This document shows positions 9,241-18,700 of a stretch of DNA of 64,000 nt, in pieces. The DNA is taken from NCBI GenBank assembly GCA_020635725.1, contig JACJZF010000003.1, positions 248,001-312,000 of the forward strand, written 5' to 3'. The first letter of the stretch is position 1; each line of letters opens with the position of its first letter. Below the pieces are notes generated by a model that saw only the letters and a program-made list of their open reading frames with translations, was not told the DNA's origin and did not search any database. The translations under genes were made by a program, and so were the position numbers. This DNA is from Flavobacteriales bacterium (lineage in GTDB: Bacteria; Bacteroidota; Bacteroidia; Flavobacteriales_F; PHOS-HE28).

Positions 9241-11324
9241 GGAAGCACAAGGACCAAGCGCACGCAGGTCCCCCGGTCCCCTTTCATGCTCAGGTCGGCT
9301 CCGATGCGCCGCGCACGCTCGCGCATGTTGGCAAGCCCACGACCGGAAGGAGCCTGAGCAGCGGCGAATCCGACCCCGTCGTCGAGCACCTCGAGGAGGA
9401 CTTGCTTCCCGTTCGTCCGGCAGAACACCTGTATCCTGCTGGCGCGGGCATATTTGATCGCGTTGTTCAGGGTCTCACGGAACATGAGATAGATGTCCCT
9501 GGTGATCGTGGGGTCGATGGCCAGGTCAGCGCCTTCGTGCTCACAATCGATGCTGTATTCGGCTGGTCCATTGCCGAGCATGCGCGCCGCGTGCGCGCGG
9601 ACACGCTCCACGAGCCCTGCGAGCGTATCGTGGTTAGGGTCGATGGCCCATACAATGTCACCCAGCGATCGATTCGCCTCGCTGGCGATGCGTTCGATGT
9701 CGCCTGCATGCTCGGCAAGTGCCGGATCATGCGTTGCAGTGGCCCTTACCTCGCCGCCCAGCATGACCAACTTGGTCAGATCACTGCCGAGTTGATCATG
9801 CACGTCGCGAGCGATGCGTGCGCGCACTTCCGCCGCCTCTCGTCGGCGTTCGCTTTCCACGAGCATGTTCTGAGCCTCGACCAGTGCGGCGTTGGTCCGC
9901 TTCAGCAAACGGGCTCTCAGCCAGAACCCGAACAATATGACCACGAGGACAAGCCCGCCGGATAGCGCGAGAAACAGTCGGGAACGCGCTTGGAGCATCT
10001 TCTCCTGATGCTGCGCGCTAGCGTCCGCGAGGTCCATGACATGGGTAATGCTGTCCGTGTATGCTTGCTTCTCGTAATGGTATCTGTATTCATCGCGCAG
10101 CACGGCGCGCTGGTTCTCCTCCGCCATGATGCTGTCGTTCAGCTGGACCAGATGCTCATGGGCGGCTAGTGATTCTGCCCAACGCCCCAACCGCTTGAGC
10201 ACCTGATAGCGCAGCTCCGCGGCGTCGCGCAGCAGGCTCAGTTCCTCCGCCTCCAGCGCCGCCCGCTCTGCCTCGATCGTTGTATGAAGCGCAGCAGTGG
10301 GCTCGCCGGTCGCCAATTGGAGCTTTGCTTTGCCAACGAGGGCAGTGCCCAGACCCCAGGGCAGGTCGTTCGCCCTGGCCATTCGTATGCTGGTGTCGAA
10401 GAGCGCCCGGGCCTCTGCATACTCTCCTTGCTGGAAAAGCACCTCGGCGATGCGCGATCGCACGTTGACCATGCCATGATGATCGCCCAAGGCTTGGCGG
10501 AGCTCCAGGCTTCGTTCGAAATGTTCCTTAGCACCTACCGTGTCACCCAGATGAAGCAGGCACGAACCGATCTCCTCGAGATCCTTGCCCATCATGTGCC
10601 GGTCGTGCAGCTCTTCGGCCACATGTAGGGCCTTTCGGTAATGCAGCAACGCCTGCCCGTGATCGCCTTGCGCATTCAAGAGCGCTCCCATGTTGGCGTA
10701 TCCTGTCGCAACGCCACGATCATTCCCGAGCAATTCCTGTATGCGCAGGCTACGGACGAGCAGCTCAGAGGCCAATGCGTGGTCGCCGAGCGCCATGCGG
10801 ATCGTCGCCATGGCATTAAGGTCATTGGCGATACTCGTACTGTCGTGGAGGGACTCATGGATGCGCAGGCCCTCCTCATACAACCTGAGCGCTTCGCTCC
10901 GCTCACCGAGGAAGGCCCGCATTCCGGCCATGTTCGTCATCACATCGGCTATTCCGTCCTTGTCGCCGTTCCGTTTGTGCAGGGTCAGTGCCGTATCGTA
11001 GTGCATCAACGCGGTCCGGAGATCACCGCGCACATACCAGGTAGCGGCGAGAAGCTCGCTGGCACGTGCCTCGAATACCAGGTTGCCTTCGCTTCGAGCG
11101 TTCCGTTGGAGATCCCTCGCCAGGTTGTAGGCCGAATCTGGCTGGGAGAACAGGTATCCCTCCCAGATCAGGTCGAAGCAGGCTGTGAAGCGGATACTGT
11201 CTGGATTCGATTGATCCTCAGCTATGCTCCGCAGGGAATCAATATCCACCTGCGCCTCCATCGGACAGATGAGGAGTGGGGACAGGAGACCCATGATGAG
11301 CCACCGTGGAGAATGGGGATGCAT
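9237..11324 (-). CDS. TPR-containing sensor histidine kinase (HisKA_3 type)
   Basis: 695 aa from the ATG at 11324, chosen because a signal peptide follows (MHPHSPRWLIMGLLSPLLICPMEAQ). The predicted periplasmic half, to about residue 440, is a run of tetratricopeptide repeats (GDKDGIADVMTNMAGMRAFLG and similar). One transmembrane helix (LFLALSGGLVLVVILFGFWL) follows at about 450-475. The kinase part has the HisKA_3 box with phospho-acceptor His509 (RDVHDQLGSDLTKL), N-box ETLNNAIKYA and G-box DDGVGF/GRGLANM. It phosphorylates the coupled NarL-type regulator downstream (ATGA overlap). The TPR sensor presumably binds a periplasmic protein or peptide; the signal is unknown. Confidence 0.93.
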   Translation of the reverse strand: MHPHSPRWLIMGLLSPLLICPMEAQVDIDSLRSIAEDQSNPDSIRFTACFDLIWEGYLFSQPDSAYNLARDLQRNARSEGNLVFEARASELLAATWYVRGDLRTALMHYDTALTLHKRNGDKDGIADVMTNMAGMRAFLGERSEALRLYEEGLRIHESLHDSTSIANDLNAMATIRMALGDHALASELLVRSLRIQELLGNDRGVATGYANMGALLNAQGDHGQALLHYRKALHVAEELHDRHMMGKDLEEIGSCLLHLGDTVGAKEHFERSLELRQALGDHHGMVNVRSRIAEVLFQQGEYAEARALFDTSIRMARANDLPWGLGTALVGKAKLQLATGEPTAALHTTIEAERAALEAEELSLLRDAAELRYQVLKRLGRWAESLAAHEHLVQLNDSIMAEENQRAVLRDEYRYHYEKQAYTDSITHVMDLADASAQHQEKMLQARSRLFLALSGGLVLVVILFGFWLRARLLKRTNAALVEAQNMLVESERRREAAEVRARIARDVHDQLGSDLTKLVMLGGEVRATATHDPALAEHAGDIERIASEANRSLGDIVWAIDPNHDTLAGLVERVRAHAARMLGNGPAEYSIDCEHEGADLAIDPTITRDIYLMFRETLNNAIKYARASRIQVFCRTNGKQVLLEVLDDGVGFAAAQAPSGRGLANMRERARRIGADLSMKGDRGTCVRLVLVLP

Positions 11325-11470
11325 GGGCGGGCAATCTAGGGTAACGGGGAATAATGGATTCCAGGTCTTGCAGCTCCGCACCCGCCGCCGCCGCACATCT
11401 TCGGCCGGTTTCATCAAGGCTAATGGACTACGTGAATGTTCGGTGAGCGGACTGTTTAGGCGATGACGAA

Positions 11471-11494
11471 GCCCCCACCGTTTCCGATGGGGGC
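11471..11494 (-). terminator. Stem-loop downstream of the PPC-repeat T9SS gene
   Basis: GCCCCCA at 11471-11477 pairs with TGGGGGC at 11488-11494 around a 10-base loop, 24 nt beyond the stop codon of the minus-strand gene ending at 11518. It lacks a U-tract; placement supports a terminator. Confidence 0.45.
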
Positions 11495-11517
11495 CGCGCC
11501 TCAGGAGAGCCTATGCC

Positions 11518-14500
11518 TTACGGCTGGATAACCAGTCGCTCGGTGTGCAGCGTGCTGCCGGCGGTGATGTTCACCAGGTACATGCCCGTGGCGAGCTCGC
11601 CGTTCAGTTCCAGCACCGTGTTCACGAAGCCATCTTGCACCGCGATGGTGCGGGTGGCCACACGCTTGCCGAAGCCGTCGTAGATATCGACGCTCACGGT
11701 GTTCACGCCATCCTCAACCTGCGTGAGGTTGATGAAGAGCTGATCGCCGCGATTGGGGTTGGGGTACATGCTCAGCTGAGCGGAGCGTGCGGGCTCGGTG
11801 CCCTCGTGCGCCAGGTTCAGGCTGTTCATGGCTCCACCGGCGATGGTGAGGGTGCAGACCGGGCCCCAGGGATCGAGGCTGGGCTGGATGAAGTCGCTGC
11901 ACCAGGTGGCGCCGTTGTCGAAGCTGGCGCGCACGTCCACCAAGTAAGTCGCGCCGGGCATCAGGGGAGAAGTGATCCAGTTCAACTGCAGATGGTAGGT
12001 GCCGGAGGTGCGGATCACCTCAAAGGTCTCTTCCTGCAAGCGGAAGCGGAACTGGTACAGGTTGGCGTTCTGGGTACCACCGCCGGGTAGGATCCGCTTG
12101 GTGGGCTGTGCCGATACGTAATTGCCATTGCCCCATTCGCGCGTGGCGCCGCAGCTGAAGTACTGGTTGCCCGCGGTGTTGTTGAGGTGCGTGAGCGGGC
12201 ACTGGGCGCGCAGCGGATTGAGGATGAAGCGGCAGGCCGGTCCGAACTCGTTGAAGGTGCCGGCCACACGGCTGCGCACCCGCACGTTGTAGAGCACGTT
12301 CTCCTGCAGCTGGTTGCCGCTCCAGCCGTTCACCCGGAAGTGGCAGGCGCGCGTGGCGCTCACGGCCAGGCCGTTGCTGGTGCTGTGGCTCTGGTAGCGG
12401 CGGAAGCTGTAGCCGCCATTGGGGTTGTACCACCAGAGCTGGTAACCGCTGGTGGCGTTGCTCACGCCGTACTGGGCGGTCACGGCCGGGTTGTCGTTGG
12501 CCACCACGTAGTCGGTCGGGGTCCAATCGGACTTGTCGCAGTTGTTGCTGATCAGGCGGTCGGAGCCCAGGGGAAGGCAGAAGCCCAGTCCATTGGCGAT
12601 CTGGCTGATACTGCCGCTGCTGAAGTTGCCGGCGTTGTCGATGATGCGCTGGTCGGCCTCATCGCGCAGCACGTAGCCGCCGCCTGTGATGCCATCGCCG
12701 CCATCATCGGTCACCACCAGGTAGTAGCAGCCATCGGGCAGGCAGATGCTCTCGTTGAAGACGCCCTCGGGGTAGAGCTGACCGCCGCTGGCCACCAGGG
12801 CATCGGTGCCTTGCACGCGCACTTCCCAAAGGGTGGTGCTCACGCCATCGGTCTCGATCTCAAGAGAGGCCTCGTTGAACTGGCAGCCGCCGCCGATCGG
12901 CGTGCCCATGCATTGGCAACTCGCATCGAGCATGTCGTTCTCGGTGTTCGGGTTACCATCGTTGCAAGGCGACCCGATCTGGCCGGTGACGTTCGGGCAG
13001 CTGTCATCCGAGTCGCACACCCCATCGTTGTCGCTGTCCTGGAAGGTGCCGGCGCAGTTGCACGCACCGTCGTACACATCGTTGGTCGTGCAGGCATCGC
13101 CATCGTCGCAGGTGGCGCCTGGCGTGCAGGGCAGCTCGCCCGCGCAGGAGCAGTCTAGTTGGATGACATCACCAGAGGTGAGGGGATCCCCATCGTCGCA
13201 GGCGGTGCCGGGTTCAGGTCCACCGGGGCAGAGGTCGTTGGCATCGCACACCCCATCGTTGTCGCTGTCCTGGAAGGTGCCGGCGCAGGAGCAATCGCTC
13301 TGGATCACATCGCCGATGGTGCAGGCATTGAGGTCGTCACACGCCGTTCCGGGCTCCGGTCCGCCCGGGCAGAGGTCGTTGGCATCGCAGGTGCCGTCGT
13401 TATCGCTATCCTGAAACGTTCCCGCGCAGGAGCAGCCGGCGCCGATGATATCATTGATCGTGCAGGCATCGCCATCGTCGCAAGGTGTTCCTGGCTCAGG
13501 TCCGCCCGGACACAGGTCGAAGGCGTTGCAGGTACCATCGTTGTCATCATCGTAGCAGTTCAGAGAATAGCTCACGCCGCAGACCGCTGTGCTGACAACC
13601 TCTATGTAGTAGGTGCCGGCTGCAACGGAAGTACCGGTGGCCGTGGTGCTGGTGGCGGGCACACCATTGGCGCCCACCGCAGCGGCGCTGTTGGTGGCGA
13701 GCGCGCTTCCCGCCGAATTCCTGATGTGCACGGTCATCAGACCCGCCGCACCTGCGTTCTCAGCAGCAATGTCAACGGTAAGGATGCCTCCGGGATGGTC
13801 CACCTTGAAATAATCCGAGGTGTTGTCGTACTCGAAGTTCACGCGGCCGGGCACGGCGGAGGCATTCAGGTCGATCAACAGCGCCTGTACCGTCGAGTTG
13901 TTCGGCTCGGTATCGTCCGCGAAGACCGGTGCGTCCACGGAGTAGTTGAAACGGTAGGACGCGCCGCACACGCTCGCTCCGTCAAGGTTCAAGTAATAGA
14001 CCTGTTCGGTACCCGTGCAGTTCCGTGTGAAGGTATTGGACTGCGCCACCCCATTGGGGCCGATGTTCACCGTCCAGGCCATCAGCTGGGACCCACTGCT
14101 GTTTCGCAGACGCGCCATCAGGGTGCCCGCATCGGCCGCCGAATGCTCCGCGCTGATGTTCACGGTGATCACGCCGTCGTTCGGGGCTTGCAAGCGGTAG
14201 TAGTCCGTGGTGTTGTCGTAATCGAAGCTCAGCCGTCCGTCATAGTCCGTGCCAGCGCTTGCCACGATCGCCTGCACGGTGCTCTCGTTCGGCTCTGCAT
14301 CATCCGCATAGAGCGGCTCTGCGACCGTGTAGGTGAAGCGATAGGATACGCCGCATACATCGGGCGTCTCCATGCTCAGGTAGTACACCTGCTCCGTGCC
14401 GGTGCAGCGGTGCGTGAAGGTGTTCAGCTGCGCTGCGCCACCCGCACCGATGTTCACCATCCAGGTATCGATCGTGGCGCCAGAGGAATTGCGCAAACGG

Positions 14501-15552
14501 GCCGTGAAGGTGCCCGCGCTGACCCCGGCATGCTCTGCCTGGATGTTCATGGTCAAGACACCATCGTTCGGGGCTTGCAGCCGGTAGTAATCCAGGTTGT
14601 TGTCGTAGTCGAAGCTCAAGCGTCCGTCATGGTCCGACCCCGCGCTGGCCAGGATCGCCTGTACCGTGCTCTGGTTCGGCTCAGCGTCATCAGCATGGAA
14701 CGGCTGCTGAACGGTGTAGCTCCAGCGATAACTGGTACCACAGTCCGATGGGCTCTCGAAGCTGAGGTAATAGACCTGCTCTGTTCCTGTGCAGTAGTGC
14801 GTGAAGGTGTTGGCCGATGGCGCTCCGCCAGGACCGACATTAACGGTCCAAGTCTCCACTGTGCCGGTGGAGTTGTTGCGCAGGCGCAGCGTCATCGTGC
14901 CCGCCGCTCCTCCTGCGTGCTCCGCACTCACCGCAACGGTCATCACACCATCGTTGGGTGCCAGGATCCGGCAGTAATCCGTGGCATCACCGTAGCGGAA
15001 ATCGATTCTACCGTCATGGTCCGCTCCCGCCGCCATGGTATCCGCTGCCTGCACACTGGAATTGTTCGGTTCCGCGTCAGCACCATACAAGGGCGGCAGC
15101 ACGTCATAGGTGATTGAGTAATTCGTGCATTCGGTCGTGCTCGGGTTGTTCACGGTGATGTAGTACACACCCAGGCCCGTGCACAAGTGCGTGAAGGTCT
15201 CGTTCACCGCTGTGTTGTTCGCACCGGCGGTCGCCGTCCACGTTTCGATCAATGAGCCGGAACTGTTGCGCAGCTGCACCGTTACACTGAGCGGTGTGCC
15301 GCCCGTGGTGCTCATGGCCGTCTGCACGCGCAGCACCCCTTGGTCGGGCGGCGTGAAGCTGAAGTAGTCCACCGAGTTGTCCGTCGGGGAGCATGCCCCC
15401 GTGCTGCCGGCCATAGCCGTGTTGTAGGTCACGGGCGTTGCCTGCACCGTGCTATTGTTGGGCTCCACCTCGGTTTGGGCCGATACTGACAAGGGTACTA
15501 AGGCGACCAAGCCGAAAAGGAGGCGCTGTATGAAAGGAGAGTGACTTCTCAT
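11518..15552 (-). CDS. Giant secreted PPC-repeat/Cys-rich protein with type IX sorting domain
   Basis: 1344 aa from the ATG at 15552, which begins a clear signal peptide (IQRLLFGLVALVPLSVSAQ). Five PPC-like beta domains, each opened by a DAEPNNSTVQA-type motif, cover residues 25 to about 680. Next come five Cys/Asp-rich units of the form CDDGDACTINDII..CSCAGTFQDSDNDGTCDANDLC (about 690-910), probably calcium-binding. The last 430 residues are a cassette nearly identical to that of the protein at 3982-8397, ending in the sorting domain MYPNPNRGDQLFINL. It is expected to be exported by T9SS. A GTTCAC-N16-CGATA element 41-67 nt upstream suggests control by the nearby ECF sigma factor. Function unknown. 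Confidence 0.92.
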   Translation of the reverse strand: MRSHSPFIQRLLFGLVALVPLSVSAQTEVEPNNSTVQATPVTYNTAMAGSTGACSPTDNSVDYFSFTPPDQGVLRVQTAMSTTGGTPLSVTVQLRNSSGSLIETWTATAGANNTAVNETFTHLCTGLGVYYITVNNPSTTECTNYSITYDVLPPLYGADAEPNNSSVQAADTMAAGADHDGRIDFRYGDATDYCRILAPNDGVMTVAVSAEHAGGAAGTMTLRLRNNSTGTVETWTVNVGPGGAPSANTFTHYCTGTEQVYYLSFESPSDCGTSYRWSYTVQQPFHADDAEPNQSTVQAILASAGSDHDGRLSFDYDNNLDYYRLQAPNDGVLTMNIQAEHAGVSAGTFTARLRNSSGATIDTWMVNIGAGGAAQLNTFTHRCTGTEQVYYLSMETPDVCGVSYRFTYTVAEPLYADDAEPNESTVQAIVASAGTDYDGRLSFDYDNTTDYYRLQAPNDGVITVNISAEHSAADAGTLMARLRNSSGSQLMAWTVNIGPNGVAQSNTFTRNCTGTEQVYYLNLDGASVCGASYRFNYSVDAPVFADDTEPNNSTVQALLIDLNASAVPGRVNFEYDNTSDYFKVDHPGGILTVDIAAENAGAAGLMTVHIRNSAGSALATNSAAAVGANGVPATSTTATGTSVAAGTYYIEVVSTAVCGVSYSLNCYDDDNDGTCNAFDLCPGGPEPGTPCDDGDACTINDIIGAGCSCAGTFQDSDNDGTCDANDLCPGGPEPGTACDDLNACTIGDVIQSDCSCAGTFQDSDNDGVCDANDLCPGGPEPGTACDDGDPLTSGDVIQLDCSCAGELPCTPGATCDDGDACTTNDVYDGACNCAGTFQDSDNDGVCDSDDSCPNVTGQIGSPCNDGNPNTENDMLDASCQCMGTPIGGGCQFNEASLEIETDGVSTTLWEVRVQGTDALVASGGQLYPEGVFNESICLPDGCYYLVVTDDGGDGITGGGYVLRDEADQRIIDNAGNFSSGSISQIANGLGFCLPLGSDRLISNNCDKSDWTPTDYVVANDNPAVTAQYGVSNATSGYQLWWYNPNGGYSFRRYQSHSTSNGLAVSATRACHFRVNGWSGNQLQENVLYNVRVRSRVAGTFNEFGPACRFILNPLRAQCPLTHLNNTAGNQYFSCGATREWGNGNYVSAQPTKRILPGGGTQNANLYQFRFRLQEETFEVIRTSGTYHLQLNWITSPLMPGATYLVDVRASFDNGATWCSDFIQPSLDPWGPVCTLTIAGGAMNSLNLAHEGTEPARSAQLSMYPNPNRGDQLFINLTQVEDGVNTVSVDIYDGFGKRVATRTIAVQDGFVNTVLELNGELATGMYLVNITAGSTLHTERLVIQP

Positions 15553-15592
15553 GGGTAGGGGTTTGGTGAGTGGGAAGGCTCTATCTGTCTGA

Positions 15593-15619
15593 TATCGGCG
15601 AGCATCCATGATTGTGAAC
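15593..15619 (-). promoter_or_regulatory. Putative ECF-sigma promoter of the 1344-aa T9SS gene
   Basis: On the minus strand GTTCAC (15619-15614), exactly 16 nt, then CGATA (15597-15593), ending 40 nt before the ATG at 15552. The same two blocks with the same spacing precede the genes starting at 22900 and 24502 and the sigma-factor operon. See the paired element at 24521-24598. Confidence 0.7.
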
Positions 15620-15745
15620 ACCTGTGCGGATTGTGCCTGTGCAAAGCCCTGATGAGCAAGGCGTTCGAGCTGTGCGACTGCTTGTGTGGAGCACCGACTT
15701 CCGTTACGGACCACACTGAAATGCACGGTTCACGACAAGGAGCGC

Positions 15746-18700
15746 TCATGGCAACTGTTCCGACCGGGTGTTCGTCGGCACGCTGCCTCCGATGTTCACC
15801 AGGATTGGATCACGGTCATTGCCATCGCCTACGTACTTCACCATGCCATCGAGATCGCAATCGGCAGCCGAGTACACCCCAGCGACGGTATTCGTAGGCA
15901 CGTTTCCACCGATTACCACCAGAATGGGGTCGCGGTCGTTGTCCTCGCCCACGTAACGGATAACTCCATCGAAGCTCACGTCCCCGCTCCAGAGCACGTG
16001 CGCTGGGAAGCTTCCGGAGATGCTCTTCCGCGCATCCACGCCATAGGTGTCCTGCTCCGGAACGGAGAAGTCCAGAAGTGTCGTTCCAGCGCTTACCATC
16101 ACCGGATCCTTCGTCATAGCACCAAGGTGGTTCCGGTGGCGCACCGCCACATGGTACAGGCCGCTGCTCACGTTGAAGGCAACAGGCGTGAGGCCGTCGA
16201 GCTCCACCACGTCACCATCCCGTTGGAGCAACGCACTGCGGCTGGCCACCACCGTTGCCGGCGCTACCGGGCTGCGTAGTTCGACCACCACCCAATCCAC
16301 GATGGCATCGCTGCCGATCACGGCGAGGACGGCCGGGGAGACGCTTCCGCCATTCCCGCCTCCGGCATGCGCGTACCCAAGACCAGGGTACGGATCCATG
16401 AGCGGGAACGCTGGAAGGCTGCGGAGCGCATCGCTCATCAGTCCATTGTCCGCAACGTAGGGCCCTTCGAGCATCACGCGCACTGGCACGCTCACCGTGG
16501 CAGGCGTTCCGGCGCAGCTGCAACCGCTGGTGATCACATCATTGATCGTGCCCGGGTCACCATCATCGCAGGGCGTGCCGGGCTCAGGGCCACCGGCGCA
16601 AACGTCATTCGCGTTGCAAGTGCCATCGTTGTCATCGTCGTAGCAATGGATGCGATAACTCACCCCGCAGGTCACATCACTGATGTAGAGACGGTATGCG
16701 GCCGCGCCGAGCGAGGGAATCGTGAACGTATTCGTCAGCGGGGCCGATGAGCCGCCAGCCGGAACACTGAACGCGCCGACCGTGGTGCCAGGGAGGGTCC
16801 GCACGGTCAGGAACAAGGAGCCCTCGCCCTGCCCCGCATGTTCGGCACTCAACGTCACGGACCAGGGACCGCCGGAATGCGTGAAGAAGTACAGGTCGTC
16901 ATCGGTCTGGCCATGGAAGCCCACGTTGCCCTCCTGCGCTGCGTTGTTCAGGTTCATTGGAATAGCCGTCGAATTGCCGTTGTTCGGTTCCGCGTCAGGA
17001 GCGAAAACAGGCGCTGTCATCCAATACTTCCAGCGGTACGAGACGCCGCAGGTATTGCCGTAGAAGGCCAGATCATAATCGGTGGTGTTCGCGAGGCAGG
17101 TAATGCGCACCACCGTATCGATGGGTGCGCCATTCGGGCCCACGGGCATGCTCCAGGACTGGATGATACCGCCCGTGGTGGTGTAAAGGATCATCCACAC
17201 GTCTCCCTCAGTAGCTCCAGGGTGCTCGGCCTGAAGCTCGATGTTCATGATACCGTTGATGGGAGGGATCAGGTTGTAGATGTCCGGGTCGGTTGTGCCA
17301 TGCGCGATCTGCCCTTCATACCAGGTGTCATGTGCCTCGGTGCTGCCACCGAATGTGCTGTTCGGCTCGGCGTCGTTCGCGAAGAGAGGCGCGATCATCG
17401 TGTACTTCCAGCGGTAGCTCACCCCGCATGTGGAAGACGCGAGGCGCACATCGTAGTCCGTGGTGTTGCCGATGCAAGGAATGCTGACGATGCTTGTGAT
17501 CGGCGAGCCGTTCGCCCCGACCGGAAGGTTCCAGAACTGTATGGTGCCGCCCACCGTGTTGTACAGTCGCAGTTCGATGGAACCGTCGGTTGCTCCGACA
17601 TGCTCCGCCTGGACCTCGAATTGCATCGTTCCGTTGATCGGGGGTATGATGTTGAACTGATCGGTGGTGGTGTTCCCATCGAACTGCAAGTGACCGTCCT
17701 GGTAGGTATCGTGCGCAACGAGAGGACCGCCCGCGCCGCCTCCGTTGTTGTTCGGCTCCGCATCGTTCGGGAAGAGCGGTGGGGTAACGGTGTAACTGAT
17801 GCGGTACGACGTGCCGCAGATACTGGAGCTGAGGCGGAAGTAGTAGTTCACACCTTCCCCTAGGCACGGCCTGTTCAGCACGCTGCTGATCGGGACCCCG
17901 TTCGCACCGATGGGTGCTGTCCACGTCTGCAACACGGTGCCAACGCTGAGGTAGAGCTCCACGGTCATGGTGGCGTTCGTCTCCGGGCCGGTATGTTCCG
18001 CTTCGAGCAGCAGGTTCAGCACCCCATCGCTGCTGATATTCCCGCGGTAATGATCGTTGTTATCCTGCCCTGGATAATTCAACTGTCCTTGGGCGGTCTG
18101 TGTCTCCGGGAGGAAGGTGGACTGGTTGTACGCGTTGTTCGGCTCGATGTCGTTGGCGAAAGCGACTGACGTGACAGTGTACTTCAGCTTGTAAGACGCG
18201 CCGCAGACGGAGGAGGACAGCCGGAGATCATAGGACGCCGGAGCGCTCAGGCAAGTACGGTTGAGAATGGTGGTCACGGGTACACCGTTGGCTCCTACCG
18301 GGAAGCTCCATGTGTGGACCGTGGTCCCCGTTGTGCTGAGAAGCGTAACAGTCATGATGCCTGGGGTGTCACCGGCATGCTCGGCCTGCAATTCCACGTT
18401 CACACGTCCATTGGCCGATTGCTCGATACGGTAGATGTCGTAAGCGTTCTCCGCATCGAAGGCGATATGCCCCTCTGTGTAGGTGTCCACTGCCAGGGCC
18501 GTGCCTGGCTGGGTGTTGTTCGGCTCCGCATCCACCGCGAAGAGCGGCGCGATCATCGTGTATTTGAAACGGTAGGAGACCCCGCAGGTGCTGGAGGTGA
18601 TCCGCACGCGGTAGGGGTTCACAGTGCTCCGGCAGGTGATGCTCACGGCCGACGCCTGCGGGACGCCGTTCGCACCCACGCTCAGGGGCCAGGTCTGGAT

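Noticed and set aside
11400..11440. Fifth ECF-type element upstream of the TPR histidine kinase
   Set aside because: ATTCAC-N15-TGATG is present, but both blocks and the spacer deviate from the four consistent sites, so chance is likely.
12187..15117. Long plus-strand open frames opposite the 1344-aa T9SS gene
   Set aside because: They are antisense shadows of a high-GC gene; the translations are low-complexity and the minus frame has a signal peptide, repeats and a sorting domain.
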